Source: Thermanaerothrix daxensis
GTDB taxonomy: Bacteria; Chloroflexota; Anaerolineae; Anaerolineales; Anaerolineaceae
DNA length: 64,000 nt
Direction: 5' to 3'
Assembly: GCF_001306145.1 (NCBI RefSeq)
Contig: NZ_LGKO01000002.1
Location: forward strand, 806,001-870,000
Every line of letters starts with the position of its first letter. Position 1 is the first letter of the stretch. Shown piece after piece: positions 43,765 to 52,177 of this stretch. The position numbers and the translations under genes were made by a program. A model generated the notes under the pieces. It ran no database searches, had not been told where the DNA came from, and saw only the letters and a list, made by a program, of their open reading frames with translations.

Positions 43765-44199
43765 CTACAACGAAAGTTCAAGTGAGGCAAAGCGGCGAGC
43801 GTTGGCTTCCGGGTCTTGAAGTAATTGGCGTTGTTCTTCCCAGCGCTCAAAGGGCCAGATTTCGAAGTAGTCTCCCATGCCCACCACTATCGCGCGGGAG
43901 TTAATCTCGGCACTTTTACGCAGCCACTGAGGGATTAGGATGCGCCCAACGCGATCCATTTCAACTCGTTCGGCGTGGGAGAAGAGGAGGCGTTTGAGCA
44001 GGCGGGCGTTGGGGTCGGTGAGGCTCATGGCGCGGGCGTGTTCGGAAAGGCGAATGAAAACCTCAGAGGGCAACACCATCAGATTCTGGTCGAATCCCAG
44101 GGTGATGTAGCCGTTTGATCCCAGCAGTTCCCGGAATCGCGCGGGTACCATGAGGCGGCCTTTTTCATCTACGACGTGCTCATGCTGGCCCAAGAACAT
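43765..44199 (-). CDS. mraZ: Transcriptional regulator MraZ
   Basis: 144 residues made of two SpoVT-AbrB-like DNA-binding halves. It begins MFLGQHEHVVDEKGRLMVPARF and repeats the motif as ERVEMDRVGRILIPQWLRK. MraZ represses its own dcw operon by binding TGGGN repeats. Four such repeats precede the gene. RBS AGAGGA. First gene of the dcw cluster. Confidence 0.96.
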   Translation of the reverse strand: MFLGQHEHVVDEKGRLMVPARFRELLGSNGYITLGFDQNLMVLPSEVFIRLSEHARAMSLTDPNARLLKRLLFSHAERVEMDRVGRILIPQWLRKSAEINSRAIVVGMGDYFEIWPFERWEEQRQLLQDPEANARRFASLELSL

Positions 44200-44244
44200 A
44201 AGTTCTACATCCTCTGAATATGGCGAGACGCCGGATCACCGGCG

Positions 44245-44279
44245 TCCCACAATTTACCACTTGCCACCACTTTCTCCCA
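44245..44279 (-). promoter_or_regulatory. Four MraZ boxes with 10-bp spacing
   Basis: Minus strand: TGGGA, TGGTG, TGGTA and TGGGA, each starting exactly ten bases after the previous one. This is the tandem TGGnN array bound by the MraZ ring in studied bacteria. It lies directly after the -10 box, covering the transcription start. A perfect 8-bp hairpin (GACGCCGG/CCGGCGTC, 44227-44246) abuts it. Confidence 0.85.
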
Positions 44280-44280
44280 C

Positions 44281-44309
44281 AGTATAGCCGATTTAAGGCA
44301 GTTTTGCAA
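44281..44309 (-). promoter_or_regulatory. Promoter of the dcw cluster
   Basis: Minus strand: TTGCAA (44309-44304), 17 bp, TATACT (44286-44281). Transcription would start near 44274, inside the MraZ box array. Confidence 0.75.
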
Positions 44310-44360
44310 GCGACTTACACATTTGTAATCTTAAAAAATCCTGAAAACAAAAAATGGGGC

Positions 44361-45053
44361 TCATGGGAGGGAGCAAGGGGGCGGTAAAAGGGCGAGCAAG
44401 TGGGTAGGTGAGGGAAGGACCAGGTCAGCGCCCGCGTGGCGGAGTTCACGCTCGGTGCCAAAGCCGCATAAAACCCCAACCGCCTGAGCGCCTGCGGCTT
44501 TGGCGGCTCGAATATCAGGCGGAGTGTCGCCAACCATCAGACAATGATGGGGCTCAACTCCCATAGCGTGAGCGGCCCAGAGCAGGGGATCGGGGAAGGG
44601 TTTTGTATGGGGGGTAGTTTGTGCGGTAACCACAACGCGGAAAAAATGGCGCAATGAATGGTGCTCCAGAAAGGCCAGGGTGGAGAGTTCGTCTCGTGCG
44701 CTGACAATCGCCAGGGGATAGTGACGGTACAGGCTGTTGAGCAGAAGGGGAACCCCGGGAACTAATCGAAAGCGGGGAGACGAAGTCCGAGGCTTTCTCC
44801 GTAGCCATAGATTCACGTGATGCAATCGCTCATCCAGGTTGAGACGATCCAGAAACTCAAAGAACCAGTTACCCGGTGTTTCACCGCTCATGACCAACCA
44901 CCGCGCCAGTGTGTGTAAGCGCTTTGGGGACAGAAAGAAGAGAAGGGGTTTTAAGCGGTTTTCCAGTTCCAAAACCCACTCGTCGTCAGTGTCGCTCAGT
45001 GTACCGTCAACGTCAAAACAGATGGCACGGATGTGGGCAAGGTCGAGGGGCAT
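44361..45053 (-). CDS. HAD-family phosphatase (Gph-like)
   Basis: 230 residues. DVDGTLSDTDDEW is motif I, AIVSARDEL motif II with Ser, HTKPFPDPLLWA the Lys motif and LMVGDTPPDIRAAKAAGAQAVGVL motif IV. This is the DxDGT class IA layout seen in phosphoglycolate phosphatases. The cap domain (about 20-110) is helical. The actual substrate is open. It ends 52 bp before the mraZ -35 box and lies six bases after the metallopeptidase gene. Confidence 0.88.
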   Translation of the reverse strand: MPLDLAHIRAICFDVDGTLSDTDDEWVLELENRLKPLLFFLSPKRLHTLARWLVMSGETPGNWFFEFLDRLNLDERLHHVNLWLRRKPRTSSPRFRLVPGVPLLLNSLYRHYPLAIVSARDELSTLAFLEHHSLRHFFRVVVTAQTTPHTKPFPDPLLWAAHAMGVEPHHCLMVGDTPPDIRAAKAAGAQAVGVLCGFGTERELRHAGADLVLPSPTHLLALLPPPCSLP

Positions 45054-45058
45054 AAATT

Positions 45059-46495
45059 TCAGGGTTGGGGCAGAACTGACCGGATGAGCGCCTGCACGCG
45101 CCTGACCGCCTCTGCTTCATTTCCGAAGATCCAGACTGTTTGGGCCTGATCCCGGATAAGCAGGCTCTGATCTCCTGAAGGCATCCCCCAGCGGGTCTCG
45201 GATGTGGTAGCGAGGACTGGGGTCCCCCAGCGTTTCTCTCCATATTGCTGAAAGGCGTTATAGAACTCTTCAGCATCCTTCTCTGTATCCCATCGAATGG
45301 TGAGAAGCAGGAAAAGGTCTCCGCTCTGAGCGTTGCGCCAGACCTGATAAGTATCTCCACCCCAACCAGTCGCTGCCTTGGAAGCTACTTCATCGGGTAG
45401 GCGGGCTGTTCGCAAGTCGGCATACGCCAGGATTAAGTAGATGTACCATTCACCTACTTCGCCCTCGTCAAATAGCATGTATTCTGGGAGTGCAGCGCTC
45501 AACTCAGGCAAGTTGACTTCTAGTGGGGCATCGCCGGGATATTTTTCGGGGTGCAGGATCTGTTCTGTAGAAAGGGGAGGTCGCTCAAATGCCGCATTAA
45601 TGGATGCCCAGCGCCCCTTTTGATAAAGGTTGAGCACAAAATCAAGACCCTGTCGGTAAGGGAAAAGAAAGTCTTGTTGCAGGAATTCAGGGGCGGAATC
45701 AAAGATGGGACTCTGGTAACTCTGATAGAACTCCTGAATTTGCTGGCGATCTTCCGGGCTGGCAGCATTTAGTAGCCAGAATTGCTCAGTAAGCGAAGCA
45801 TCTCCTTCAATGAGGGACTGAACAGCGGCGCAATATTCGCTTTGCAACTCGCAGGTTTCGTCTTTGATCCCCAGCCGACCGCGAAAGTCAAAAGTCTGGT
45901 CCTGTAAGGCGTGCGTATATTCATGGGCGTAGGTAGATCGCTGAGGGCCTAGAAAGGCCTCATCTTGTATGATGTACATGGTTTTGGTCTCGTCGTCGTA
46001 GAAGCCGGCGATTTGCTCAGTGTAAAGATCACGAAGTAAGGTGTAGAGGTCATAATTGCGGGGCAGTAGCCCGAAAAGGAATAGGGTGGTGACGTCTTTG
46101 GTAACCTCTTGAGGGGTATAGTCTTTTAGAAAGTCATCAATGACTTTCTGGCGAAGTTGAGCCGTGGTGAGGAGCTCGCGATGTAGCGGTGAGGAGGGTT
46201 GCAGCCCACGAATGTGGATCACCTGTTGCTCAATCCGATCCATCTGGGCAGCAATTTCTGGAGGCAAGGAGGCCTGTGCAGTGGGTTCACTCGTTTGAGT
46301 GGGTGATAGAGAAGGGGGTCGTAATGTGGAGATGGCGCGAGTCGCGGTTGGAAACGGTGAGTCGGTTGCCTGAGTAAAAGAAAGGCCCGCGTTACGGAGA
46401 ACCACTACGCCCACCAAGGTCAAAACACTTATTCCCAAGCAGGCGATCAGTGTAATCACGAAAAGAGTTGAAAGGATGCGACGGTTGGAGTGCAT
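45059..46495 (-). CDS. Membrane-anchored putative zinc metallopeptidase
   Basis: 478 residues. An N-terminal signal anchor (about 8-33), a Thr/Pro/Ser linker (40-75) and a large outside domain. YAHEYTHALQDQTFDF contains HExxH (near residue 193) and SLIEGDASLTEQFW supplies the downstream Glu (E-G-D-A), as in gluzincins. A C-terminal part (about 400-478) has repeating beta strands. It probably cleaves extracellular peptides. The family is not named with certainty. Confidence 0.75.
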   Translation of the reverse strand: MHSNRRILSTLFVITLIACLGISVLTLVGVVVLRNAGLSFTQATDSPFPTATRAISTLRPPSLSPTQTSEPTAQASLPPEIAAQMDRIEQQVIHIRGLQPSSPLHRELLTTAQLRQKVIDDFLKDYTPQEVTKDVTTLFLFGLLPRNYDLYTLLRDLYTEQIAGFYDDETKTMYIIQDEAFLGPQRSTYAHEYTHALQDQTFDFRGRLGIKDETCELQSEYCAAVQSLIEGDASLTEQFWLLNAASPEDRQQIQEFYQSYQSPIFDSAPEFLQQDFLFPYRQGLDFVLNLYQKGRWASINAAFERPPLSTEQILHPEKYPGDAPLEVNLPELSAALPEYMLFDEGEVGEWYIYLILAYADLRTARLPDEVASKAATGWGGDTYQVWRNAQSGDLFLLLTIRWDTEKDAEEFYNAFQQYGEKRWGTPVLATTSETRWGMPSGDQSLLIRDQAQTVWIFGNEAEAVRRVQALIRSVLPQP

Positions 46496-46532
46496 GTTGG
46501 ATTAACCCGTTTATCTCTTACCTGGTTGTAGT

Positions 46533-47807
46533 CTAGTTTTGCTGTACAAAGCGTAACGCATACTCGGCATCCGGGTAACCCGGATGGGCTTTGAGGGCTT
46601 CTTCAAAAGAAGCAATGGCTTCGCTCTTTTTCCCCTGCCGGTAAAGCCCCCACCCTCGCCAGAGCAGCGCTTCTTCAGAATTGGGAGTGCGCTTTAGGGC
46701 ATACTCGGTCAGCGCCATTAGGTCGTCAATCCGGTGTGTGTGAAAATAGGCGAAAAAGGGACCAAACTGGTAGCGAAGCATACGCTGGGGCAGTCCGAGT
46801 GTGCGCGCTTGATCGTAGGCCGCAGCGGCCTCTTCATAACGCTCGAAGTACACCAGATTGGTACCAAGGTTGAACCATGCAAAGGCATTATCGGGTTGTT
46901 CCTGTGTCTCGTGTTGGGCAGTTTCGAGGGCATGGTGGCGGTTGGCCTCTACGTCCCAATCCTCGCCAAGAAGTGCCTGAAGAGTCGCCTCGCTTTCGGG
47001 GGGGAAGACCAGAAAATAAACGCGATTGAAAGCCTGCCAGTTTTGATCAAGTCCTACGTACGGGATCAGGCGATTGGGACCGTAAAAGGAATCCTGGGCG
47101 ATAAAGTAGCCTTCTCCGTCATCGTATCCGGTCAGCAATAAATAATGCCCGGCCCACCGATCGTCGTTGGGCCAGTAGGATTCTTCCATCAGGTAGCCCT
47201 CTTCAATGACAACTGGAAATCCAGCCGCCAATAAACGTTTGAGCAATGCCAGGTCACCCCCCACCCGAAACTCACTCCGCAGCCATCCCACATAACTGCG
47301 GGTGAAGTAGAGAAGTTCCTCGACGTTGACGTTTCGATCCTGCGGAATGGGTTTAATCACTGCGGCAATATCGTTCTGGGTGCCTTTCCAGCCGTAATAG
47401 CGCAGGAGCATGGCTAATGTGGCTGGACCACAGTTGTTAATGTCCTGTTTTTCATAGGGTGGGACGGGCAATTCAATTCGCTGGGGGAGCGGTGTTGGGG
47501 TCAAAGTGGGGGTGGGCGAAGAAACTAAAGGTGCAGGTGTTGGGGTGGGACGCTCCGCGGAAGATAGGAGGTGGGTGGGCGTAGCGGTAAAAACGCGCAC
47601 TCTGGGGGTGGGTAGGGGTTTGACCGGGTCTACCACGCCCCGGAGGTAGGTGGTAATGACCTCATAGCGCCATATCAGCCTGGAACGCAAGGAGGGCGAT
47701 AGCATGGTGAGTACCGCTAGTACGGAAAGGATAAGAAAGATGCTCAGAAGGAAACGCCCACCCCAATGTAAGCGGTGGGTATTACGGTATTTTCGGGTGC
47801 TCAGCAT
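46533..47807 (-). CDS. C39-like cysteine peptidase with TPR repeats
   Basis: 424 residues from ATG 47807. Signal anchor (about 15-38), Thr/Pro linker, then a papain-like C39_2-type domain with catalytic Cys in DINNCGPATLAMLLRYYG, His in GHYLLLTGYD and Asp in IAQDSFYG. Two or three TPRs follow (NAFAWFNLGTNLVYFERYEE and ALLWRGWGLYRQGKKSEAI). The reading from 47909 adds 34 unlikely residues. Exposed on the outside of the membrane, substrate unknown. Followed by the metallopeptidase gene after 37 bp. Confidence 0.8.
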   Translation of the reverse strand: MLSTRKYRNTHRLHWGGRFLLSIFLILSVLAVLTMLSPSLRSRLIWRYEVITTYLRGVVDPVKPLPTPRVRVFTATPTHLLSSAERPTPTPAPLVSSPTPTLTPTPLPQRIELPVPPYEKQDINNCGPATLAMLLRYYGWKGTQNDIAAVIKPIPQDRNVNVEELLYFTRSYVGWLRSEFRVGGDLALLKRLLAAGFPVVIEEGYLMEESYWPNDDRWAGHYLLLTGYDDGEGYFIAQDSFYGPNRLIPYVGLDQNWQAFNRVYFLVFPPESEATLQALLGEDWDVEANRHHALETAQHETQEQPDNAFAWFNLGTNLVYFERYEEAAAAYDQARTLGLPQRMLRYQFGPFFAYFHTHRIDDLMALTEYALKRTPNSEEALLWRGWGLYRQGKKSEAIASFEEALKAHPGYPDAEYALRFVQQN

Positions 47808-47931
47808 GCGGGTGATTCTATCACGATTCCAGAGGAGGTTTTCTAACCATGATATAATACATAAACAGTCTAAATTAGAGCGTAAGAGCGTAGCGCGAGC
47901 AGAAAGCAATCCTTGATATAATCGAGGCGCT

Positions 47932-49293
47932 ATGAAGTACTATATCTGGACCGAAGGTTGTCAAATGAACGTAGCCGACTCACAGCGGGTAGCGGCGGCG
48001 CTGGAACACTTAGGGTACGAGCCTGCCTCTGCCGCTGAGGAAGCGGATGTTATTGTTCTCAATACCTGTGTGGTACGGCAAAGTGCGGAGGATAAGGCTT
48101 ATGGGCGTTTGAATGCGTTGCGTCCGCTTAAGAAGCAGCGCCCTGAGGTCGTGGTTAATTTGATGGGGTGTCTGGTAGGGGTTAAGGGCAATCCTAAGGT
48201 GGCCGAGCGCTTCCCATTTGTGGATGTTTTCTCCCCTCCATCCGACCCACGTCCACTCCTGGCATACCTGAGCCAGCGCTTAGGCCGAGATATTGAGGTG
48301 GAGGAGACAGCTCAACGTTTTGCGTGGATGGATGGAGAGGTGCCTTTGCCTCAGGAGGAGCGTGGGAAAGCCGTTTCTGCCTACATTCCAGTAGTCTATG
48401 GATGTTCGCATGCCTGCACGTTTTGCATCATCCCCTACCGTCGAGGGCCCGAGCGCAGTCGGCCGCCTGAGATGATTCTGGCGGAAGCACGGGCTCTGGT
48501 GGCCCAAGGGGTGCGCGAGATTACCCTCTTGGGGCAGATTGTGGATCGTTATGGCAAGGATGAGCCCGAATTCCCTACCTTGAGCGGTTTATTACGCCGT
48601 TTGCATCAGATCGAGGGGTTAGAGAGAATTCGTTTCCTGACCTCGCACCCCAACTGGATGACCGATGAACTTCTCGATACTGTGGCCGAATTACCCAAAG
48701 TGATGCCTCACATTGAGGTGCCCGTTCAAGCGGGCGATGATGAGGTGTTAGCGCGGATGCGCCGTGGGTACACGGCTGAGCAGTATCGGCGGTTAATTGA
48801 GCGAATTCGGACAAGGATACCAGGGGTGTCCATTGCAACGGACATCATTGTGGGATTTCCGGGCGAAACAGAAGCCCAGTTCCAGCGAACTTATGACTTG
48901 CTGGCAGAGTTGCGCCTGGACATGGCTCACCTGGCGCGTTATTCTCCCCGTGAAGGCACTGTGGCAGCCCGCAAGATGCCCGATGATGTGCCCGAGGAGG
49001 AGAAATGGCGGCGCTTCCGCCTGCTGGAGGCGCTCCAAGAGCGCATTGCTGGCGAAATTAACCAGCAATATGTGGGCAAGGAAGTTCTTGTCCTGTTTGA
49101 GGAGAGAGTTCGTCGGCGCTGGAAAGGACGCACCGAGACTAACAAACTTGTTTTTGTAGAAAGCGAGTTTGATCTGCGCGGTCAAATTTTGCCTGTGCGT
49201 ATTACCTGGGCAGGCCCATGGTCAATGCTTGGTGAAATTACCCAGCAGGCTGATGCCTCGCACGCTGTGGTGAATATCTCTCAACATGCCTGA
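47932..49293 (+). CDS. miaB: tRNA-2-methylthio-N6-dimethylallyladenosine synthase
   Basis: 453 residues. Auxiliary cluster Cys10, Cys46 and Cys80; radical-SAM CSHACTFC at 158-165; TRAM domain from about 380 (GKEVLVLFEERVRRRWKGRTE). The family motif GQNVNSY appears as GQIVDRYG. It adds the methylthio group to i6A37 of tRNA. The start ATG 47932 has TATAAT nine bases upstream and only a weak GAGG, so the leader may be absent or a few bases. Confidence 0.9.
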   Translation: MKYYIWTEGCQMNVADSQRVAAALEHLGYEPASAAEEADVIVLNTCVVRQSAEDKAYGRLNALRPLKKQRPEVVVNLMGCLVGVKGNPKVAERFPFVDVFSPPSDPRPLLAYLSQRLGRDIEVEETAQRFAWMDGEVPLPQEERGKAVSAYIPVVYGCSHACTFCIIPYRRGPERSRPPEMILAEARALVAQGVREITLLGQIVDRYGKDEPEFPTLSGLLRRLHQIEGLERIRFLTSHPNWMTDELLDTVAELPKVMPHIEVPVQAGDDEVLARMRRGYTAEQYRRLIERIRTRIPGVSIATDIIVGFPGETEAQFQRTYDLLAELRLDMAHLARYSPREGTVAARKMPDDVPEEEKWRRFRLLEALQERIAGEINQQYVGKEVLVLFEERVRRRWKGRTETNKLVFVESEFDLRGQILPVRITWAGPWSMLGEITQQADASHAVVNISQHA

Positions 49294-49299
49294 ATTTCT

Positions 49300-50028
49300 A
49301 TGACCAACGACCAGCGCCCTCTGGCGGGCAAGGTCATCCTGATAAGTGGTGCAGCGCGTGGCCTGGGACGCGTTCTGGCGTTAGCGTTGGCCCGGGCAGG
49401 GGCTGTTTTGGCTCTGCATGACCTGGCCCCCACCCATTTGGAAGAAACCTACCGACAGGTTCAAGCCCTTGCCTCGCCAGCCAGGTTGTATGTTGCTGAC
49501 AGTGGCAAGGGATTACCCGCACGACTGCTTATCTCAGAGGTCTTGGAGGATTGGGGGCGTCTGGATGGGCTAGTTAATAACCTGCACGTTCATCCTGAAG
49601 CCGATCTTCTCAACCTAGATGAGTGGGACTGGGAACGTACTTTGGAGATTAACCTGAGTGGCCCTTTCCTTTTGATGCAGAGCGCCATTCCACCCATGAT
49701 GGCATCTGGGAGTGGGGTGATCCTTAATCTGGTTGCCGAGGTTGTCTTTCCTGGGAACGAAAGGGTAAACGCGGCTTTTGCTGCCAGCCAATTTGGATTA
49801 GCCGGCCTGACTCAGGCAAGCGCTCATGAACTTTTTACTTATAATATTCTTAGTTGCGCGCTTGAAGTCGGGTCGTTGACCGAAATTTTGGACGAGGCCT
49901 TCTGGCTTGACGAGGAAGGACAAAAGCGAGTCGCCTGGATGGTACGTTGGATGGCGCGTCAAGTGGAAGCGCCAATAGAGGCCTGGCTGAGGCGCGCGGC
50001 ATTTGAGGGCCTGGTGAGGAATCCATGA
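49300..50028 (+). CDS. SDR-family protein with a lost catalytic triad
   Basis: 242 residues with a Rossmann fold: SGAARGLGR at residue 16 (TGxxxGxG type), NN at 93-94, helices and strands as in reductases. The catalytic Ser is Ala146 (NLVAEVV), Tyr is Phe160 and Lys is Gln164 (FxxxQ in place of YxxxK), and NNAG is NNLH. Oxidoreductase activity is therefore doubtful. It may bind nucleotide or act as a regulator. It is coupled to the acetyltransferase gene by an ATGA overlap. Confidence 0.8.
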   Translation: MTNDQRPLAGKVILISGAARGLGRVLALALARAGAVLALHDLAPTHLEETYRQVQALASPARLYVADSGKGLPARLLISEVLEDWGRLDGLVNNLHVHPEADLLNLDEWDWERTLEINLSGPFLLMQSAIPPMMASGSGVILNLVAEVVFPGNERVNAAFAASQFGLAGLTQASAHELFTYNILSCALEVGSLTEILDEAFWLDEEGQKRVAWMVRWMARQVEAPIEAWLRRAAFEGLVRNP

Positions 50029-50819
50029 TTGGCTTTCGGGATGTTTTACGGGGGTTGCGTGCGCTTTCAATCGGTGAACGGCCAGTGATTGTGCACGCTT
50101 CGCTTTCAGCGTTTGGACATGTGCATGGTGGGGCAGAGTCTGTGGTAGGGGCTTTGCTTGCGGTTTTTCCCGGGGTCATGGCACCTACGCATACTTATAA
50201 GACAATGCTCATCCCTGAGGAAGGACCACCGAACAATGCCATCACCTACGGTAGCGGAAGGGCTCAGAATGCTATGGCGGAATTCTTCACGCTGGATATG
50301 CCTGCTGATCCGCTGATGGGTATTATCCCGGAAACGCTGCGGCGGCATCCCCGGGCTAGGCGTTCAGGCCACCCCATCCTCTCCTTTGCGGGGGTTGGGG
50401 TTGAGGCGGCGCTGAACGCACAGACTCTGGAGGATCCTCTGGCTCCGATTCGGACTTTGATGGAGGAAGGCGGATGGGTTTTATTGATGGGGGTAAATCA
50501 TACGGTCAACACAAGCCTGCATCTGGCCGAGCGTATCGCCGGACGCAGGCAGTTTTTACGCTGGGCATTAACCTTACAGGGAGTGGTTGCCTGTCCGGGT
50601 TTTCCAGGATGCTCATTAGGATTTGAGAAGGCAGAGCCGTTGCTGCGCCCTCTTACTCGTGAGACACAAATCGGTAATGCGACTGTGCGTGCTTTACCCT
50701 TGGCACCCATGATTGAGCGGATCGTTGCTCATCTTCGTGAAGACCCCGCGGCTTTGCTGTGTGATGATCCTTATTGTGAACGTTGTACGGCAATCCGCAC
50801 GGAACTGGCGGCGGCCTAG
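50025..50819 (+). CDS. AAC(3)-family N-acetyltransferase
   Basis: 264 residues. VIVHASLSAFGHVHGGAESVVGALL is the N-terminal signature; APTHTYKT, HPILSFAGVG, LLMGVNHTVNTSLHLAE and CDDPYCERCTAIR are the other conserved blocks. The family includes aminoglycoside 3-N-acetyltransferases, but environmental members acetylate other amines or are uncharacterised, so I do not call it a resistance gene. ATGA overlap with the preceding SDR gene suggests a shared pathway. Confidence 0.85.
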   Translation: MIGFRDVLRGLRALSIGERPVIVHASLSAFGHVHGGAESVVGALLAVFPGVMAPTHTYKTMLIPEEGPPNNAITYGSGRAQNAMAEFFTLDMPADPLMGIIPETLRRHPRARRSGHPILSFAGVGVEAALNAQTLEDPLAPIRTLMEEGGWVLLMGVNHTVNTSLHLAERIAGRRQFLRWALTLQGVVACPGFPGCSLGFEKAEPLLRPLTRETQIGNATVRALPLAPMIERIVAHLREDPAALLCDDPYCERCTAIRTELAAA

Positions 50820-50828
50820 AGTTAACAC

Positions 50829-51992
50829 TTAGGCTAGATATTTCAACCCACTACCAGTGTTCAGGAGTAGTACCCGTTCTTCAGGCTGCACAAAGCCGGA
50901 TTTTTGCAAATGACAGAGCGCGGCTACGGTTGCTGCCCCCTCTGGAGAGGCAAAGATGCCCTCTAACGAAGCCAGAGTTTGCTGAGCGGTCCGTATTTCG
51001 GCATCGCTGACGGCGATAGCTAAACCGTGCGAATCATAGAGTGCCTTGAGCACCAGGCGGTCTCCAAAGGATTTGGGCACACGCAGTCCCGAGGCTATGG
51101 TTTGGGCGCCTTCCCAAAATTCACAATGATCGGCATGAGCCTGAAAAGCGCGTACAAAAGGCGCACATCCCTGAGCCTGGATGGCGATCAATCGAGGTGG
51201 AGTCGTGTCTTCCAACCACCCCAGAGCTTTTAACTCTTGATAGGCCTTCCAGATCCCTGCCAGACCAATTCCACCTCCAGCGGGGTAGAGGATGACCTCT
51301 GGAAAACGCCACCCAAAAACCTGGGCAATTTCATAGCCCATGGTTTTCTTGCCCTCGAGCCGATAGGGTTCCTTGAAAGTAGAAACATCGTACCAGCCTT
51401 GCTCGAGCCTGGTGGCGGCCTCTCGCGCTGCATCGCTGATCAGGCCTGCTACCAAAATGACCTCGGCTCCTGCAATGCGAGCCTCTTCTATATTAGCGTG
51501 TGGGGTGTCGGAGGGCATGAACACGCAGGCCTTCAATCCTGCGCGGGCCGCATAGGCCGCCATGGCCCCCCCGGCGTTCCCGGCCGTGGGAACTAGCACC
51601 TGCCGCAGTCCTAATTCGCGCACTTTGGAGAGGGCTACGGCCTGCCCCCGGGCTTTAAATGTGCCAGTGGGATTCACTGCCTCATCCTTGAGATAGAGAT
51701 GGGGTAAACCGACGTACTCCCCCAGACGTGGTAGGGTAAGGGTGGGCGTATCTCCTTCTCCTAGAGTGAGTGCCCAATGCGGATCAAAAACCGGAAGTAG
51801 CTCCTGCCACCGCCATAGACCTCGCGGGCGGTGAACCATTTGTTCGCGATCGAGGTGATGCCGCCCCTTTTCAAGATCGTAATGGGCCACTAGAGGAGCG
51901 GTGCAATGCGGACAAAAGCGCTGAGGCTCATGCGGTGAGAAGGACCGACCGCATTCAGAGCAAGCCAGGTGAGTGAGAAGTGAGGGGCTCAA
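50829..51992 (-). CDS. thrC: Threonine synthase-like PLP enzyme
   Basis: 387 residues, fold type II. A zinc ribbon (CSECG...CPHC) opens the protein, as in the archaeal-type branch. NPTGTFKARGQA holds the PLP Lys, TAGNAGGAMAAYAA the phosphate loop, and LYPAGGGIGLAGIWKA the Gly loop. TTG 51992 with GGAGG five bases upstream is the chosen start; ATG 52100 would add 36 residues ahead of the ribbon. It makes threonine from O-phosphohomoserine. Cysteate synthase-like activity is the main alternative. Confidence 0.85.
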   Translation of the reverse strand: MSPSLLTHLACSECGRSFSPHEPQRFCPHCTAPLVAHYDLEKGRHHLDREQMVHRPRGLWRWQELLPVFDPHWALTLGEGDTPTLTLPRLGEYVGLPHLYLKDEAVNPTGTFKARGQAVALSKVRELGLRQVLVPTAGNAGGAMAAYAARAGLKACVFMPSDTPHANIEEARIAGAEVILVAGLISDAAREAATRLEQGWYDVSTFKEPYRLEGKKTMGYEIAQVFGWRFPEVILYPAGGGIGLAGIWKAYQELKALGWLEDTTPPRLIAIQAQGCAPFVRAFQAHADHCEFWEGAQTIASGLRVPKSFGDRLVLKALYDSHGLAIAVSDAEIRTAQQTLASLEGIFASPEGAATVAALCHLQKSGFVQPEERVLLLNTGSGLKYLA

Positions 51993-52177
51993 AGAGACCT
52001 CCAGGGGATGACTTTGGGAGTCTATTGGGTTAGCAAAACGTAGATTTTGGTATTGTAAAGCGTTTGAAATGAGGCTAATCGGGTTTTGTGCTATACTCAA
52101 ATAAAGTTACGTCCATTATAAAGTGCCTTTATTCTCTGGTGGGAGATAATTTCATTTTTCCATAAGGATATCGCTCA

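Noticed and set aside
50025-50819. Aminoglycoside resistance gene
   Set aside because: The fold is AAC(3)-like, but it sits with housekeeping-type genes, not on a mobile element, and family members have other acceptors.
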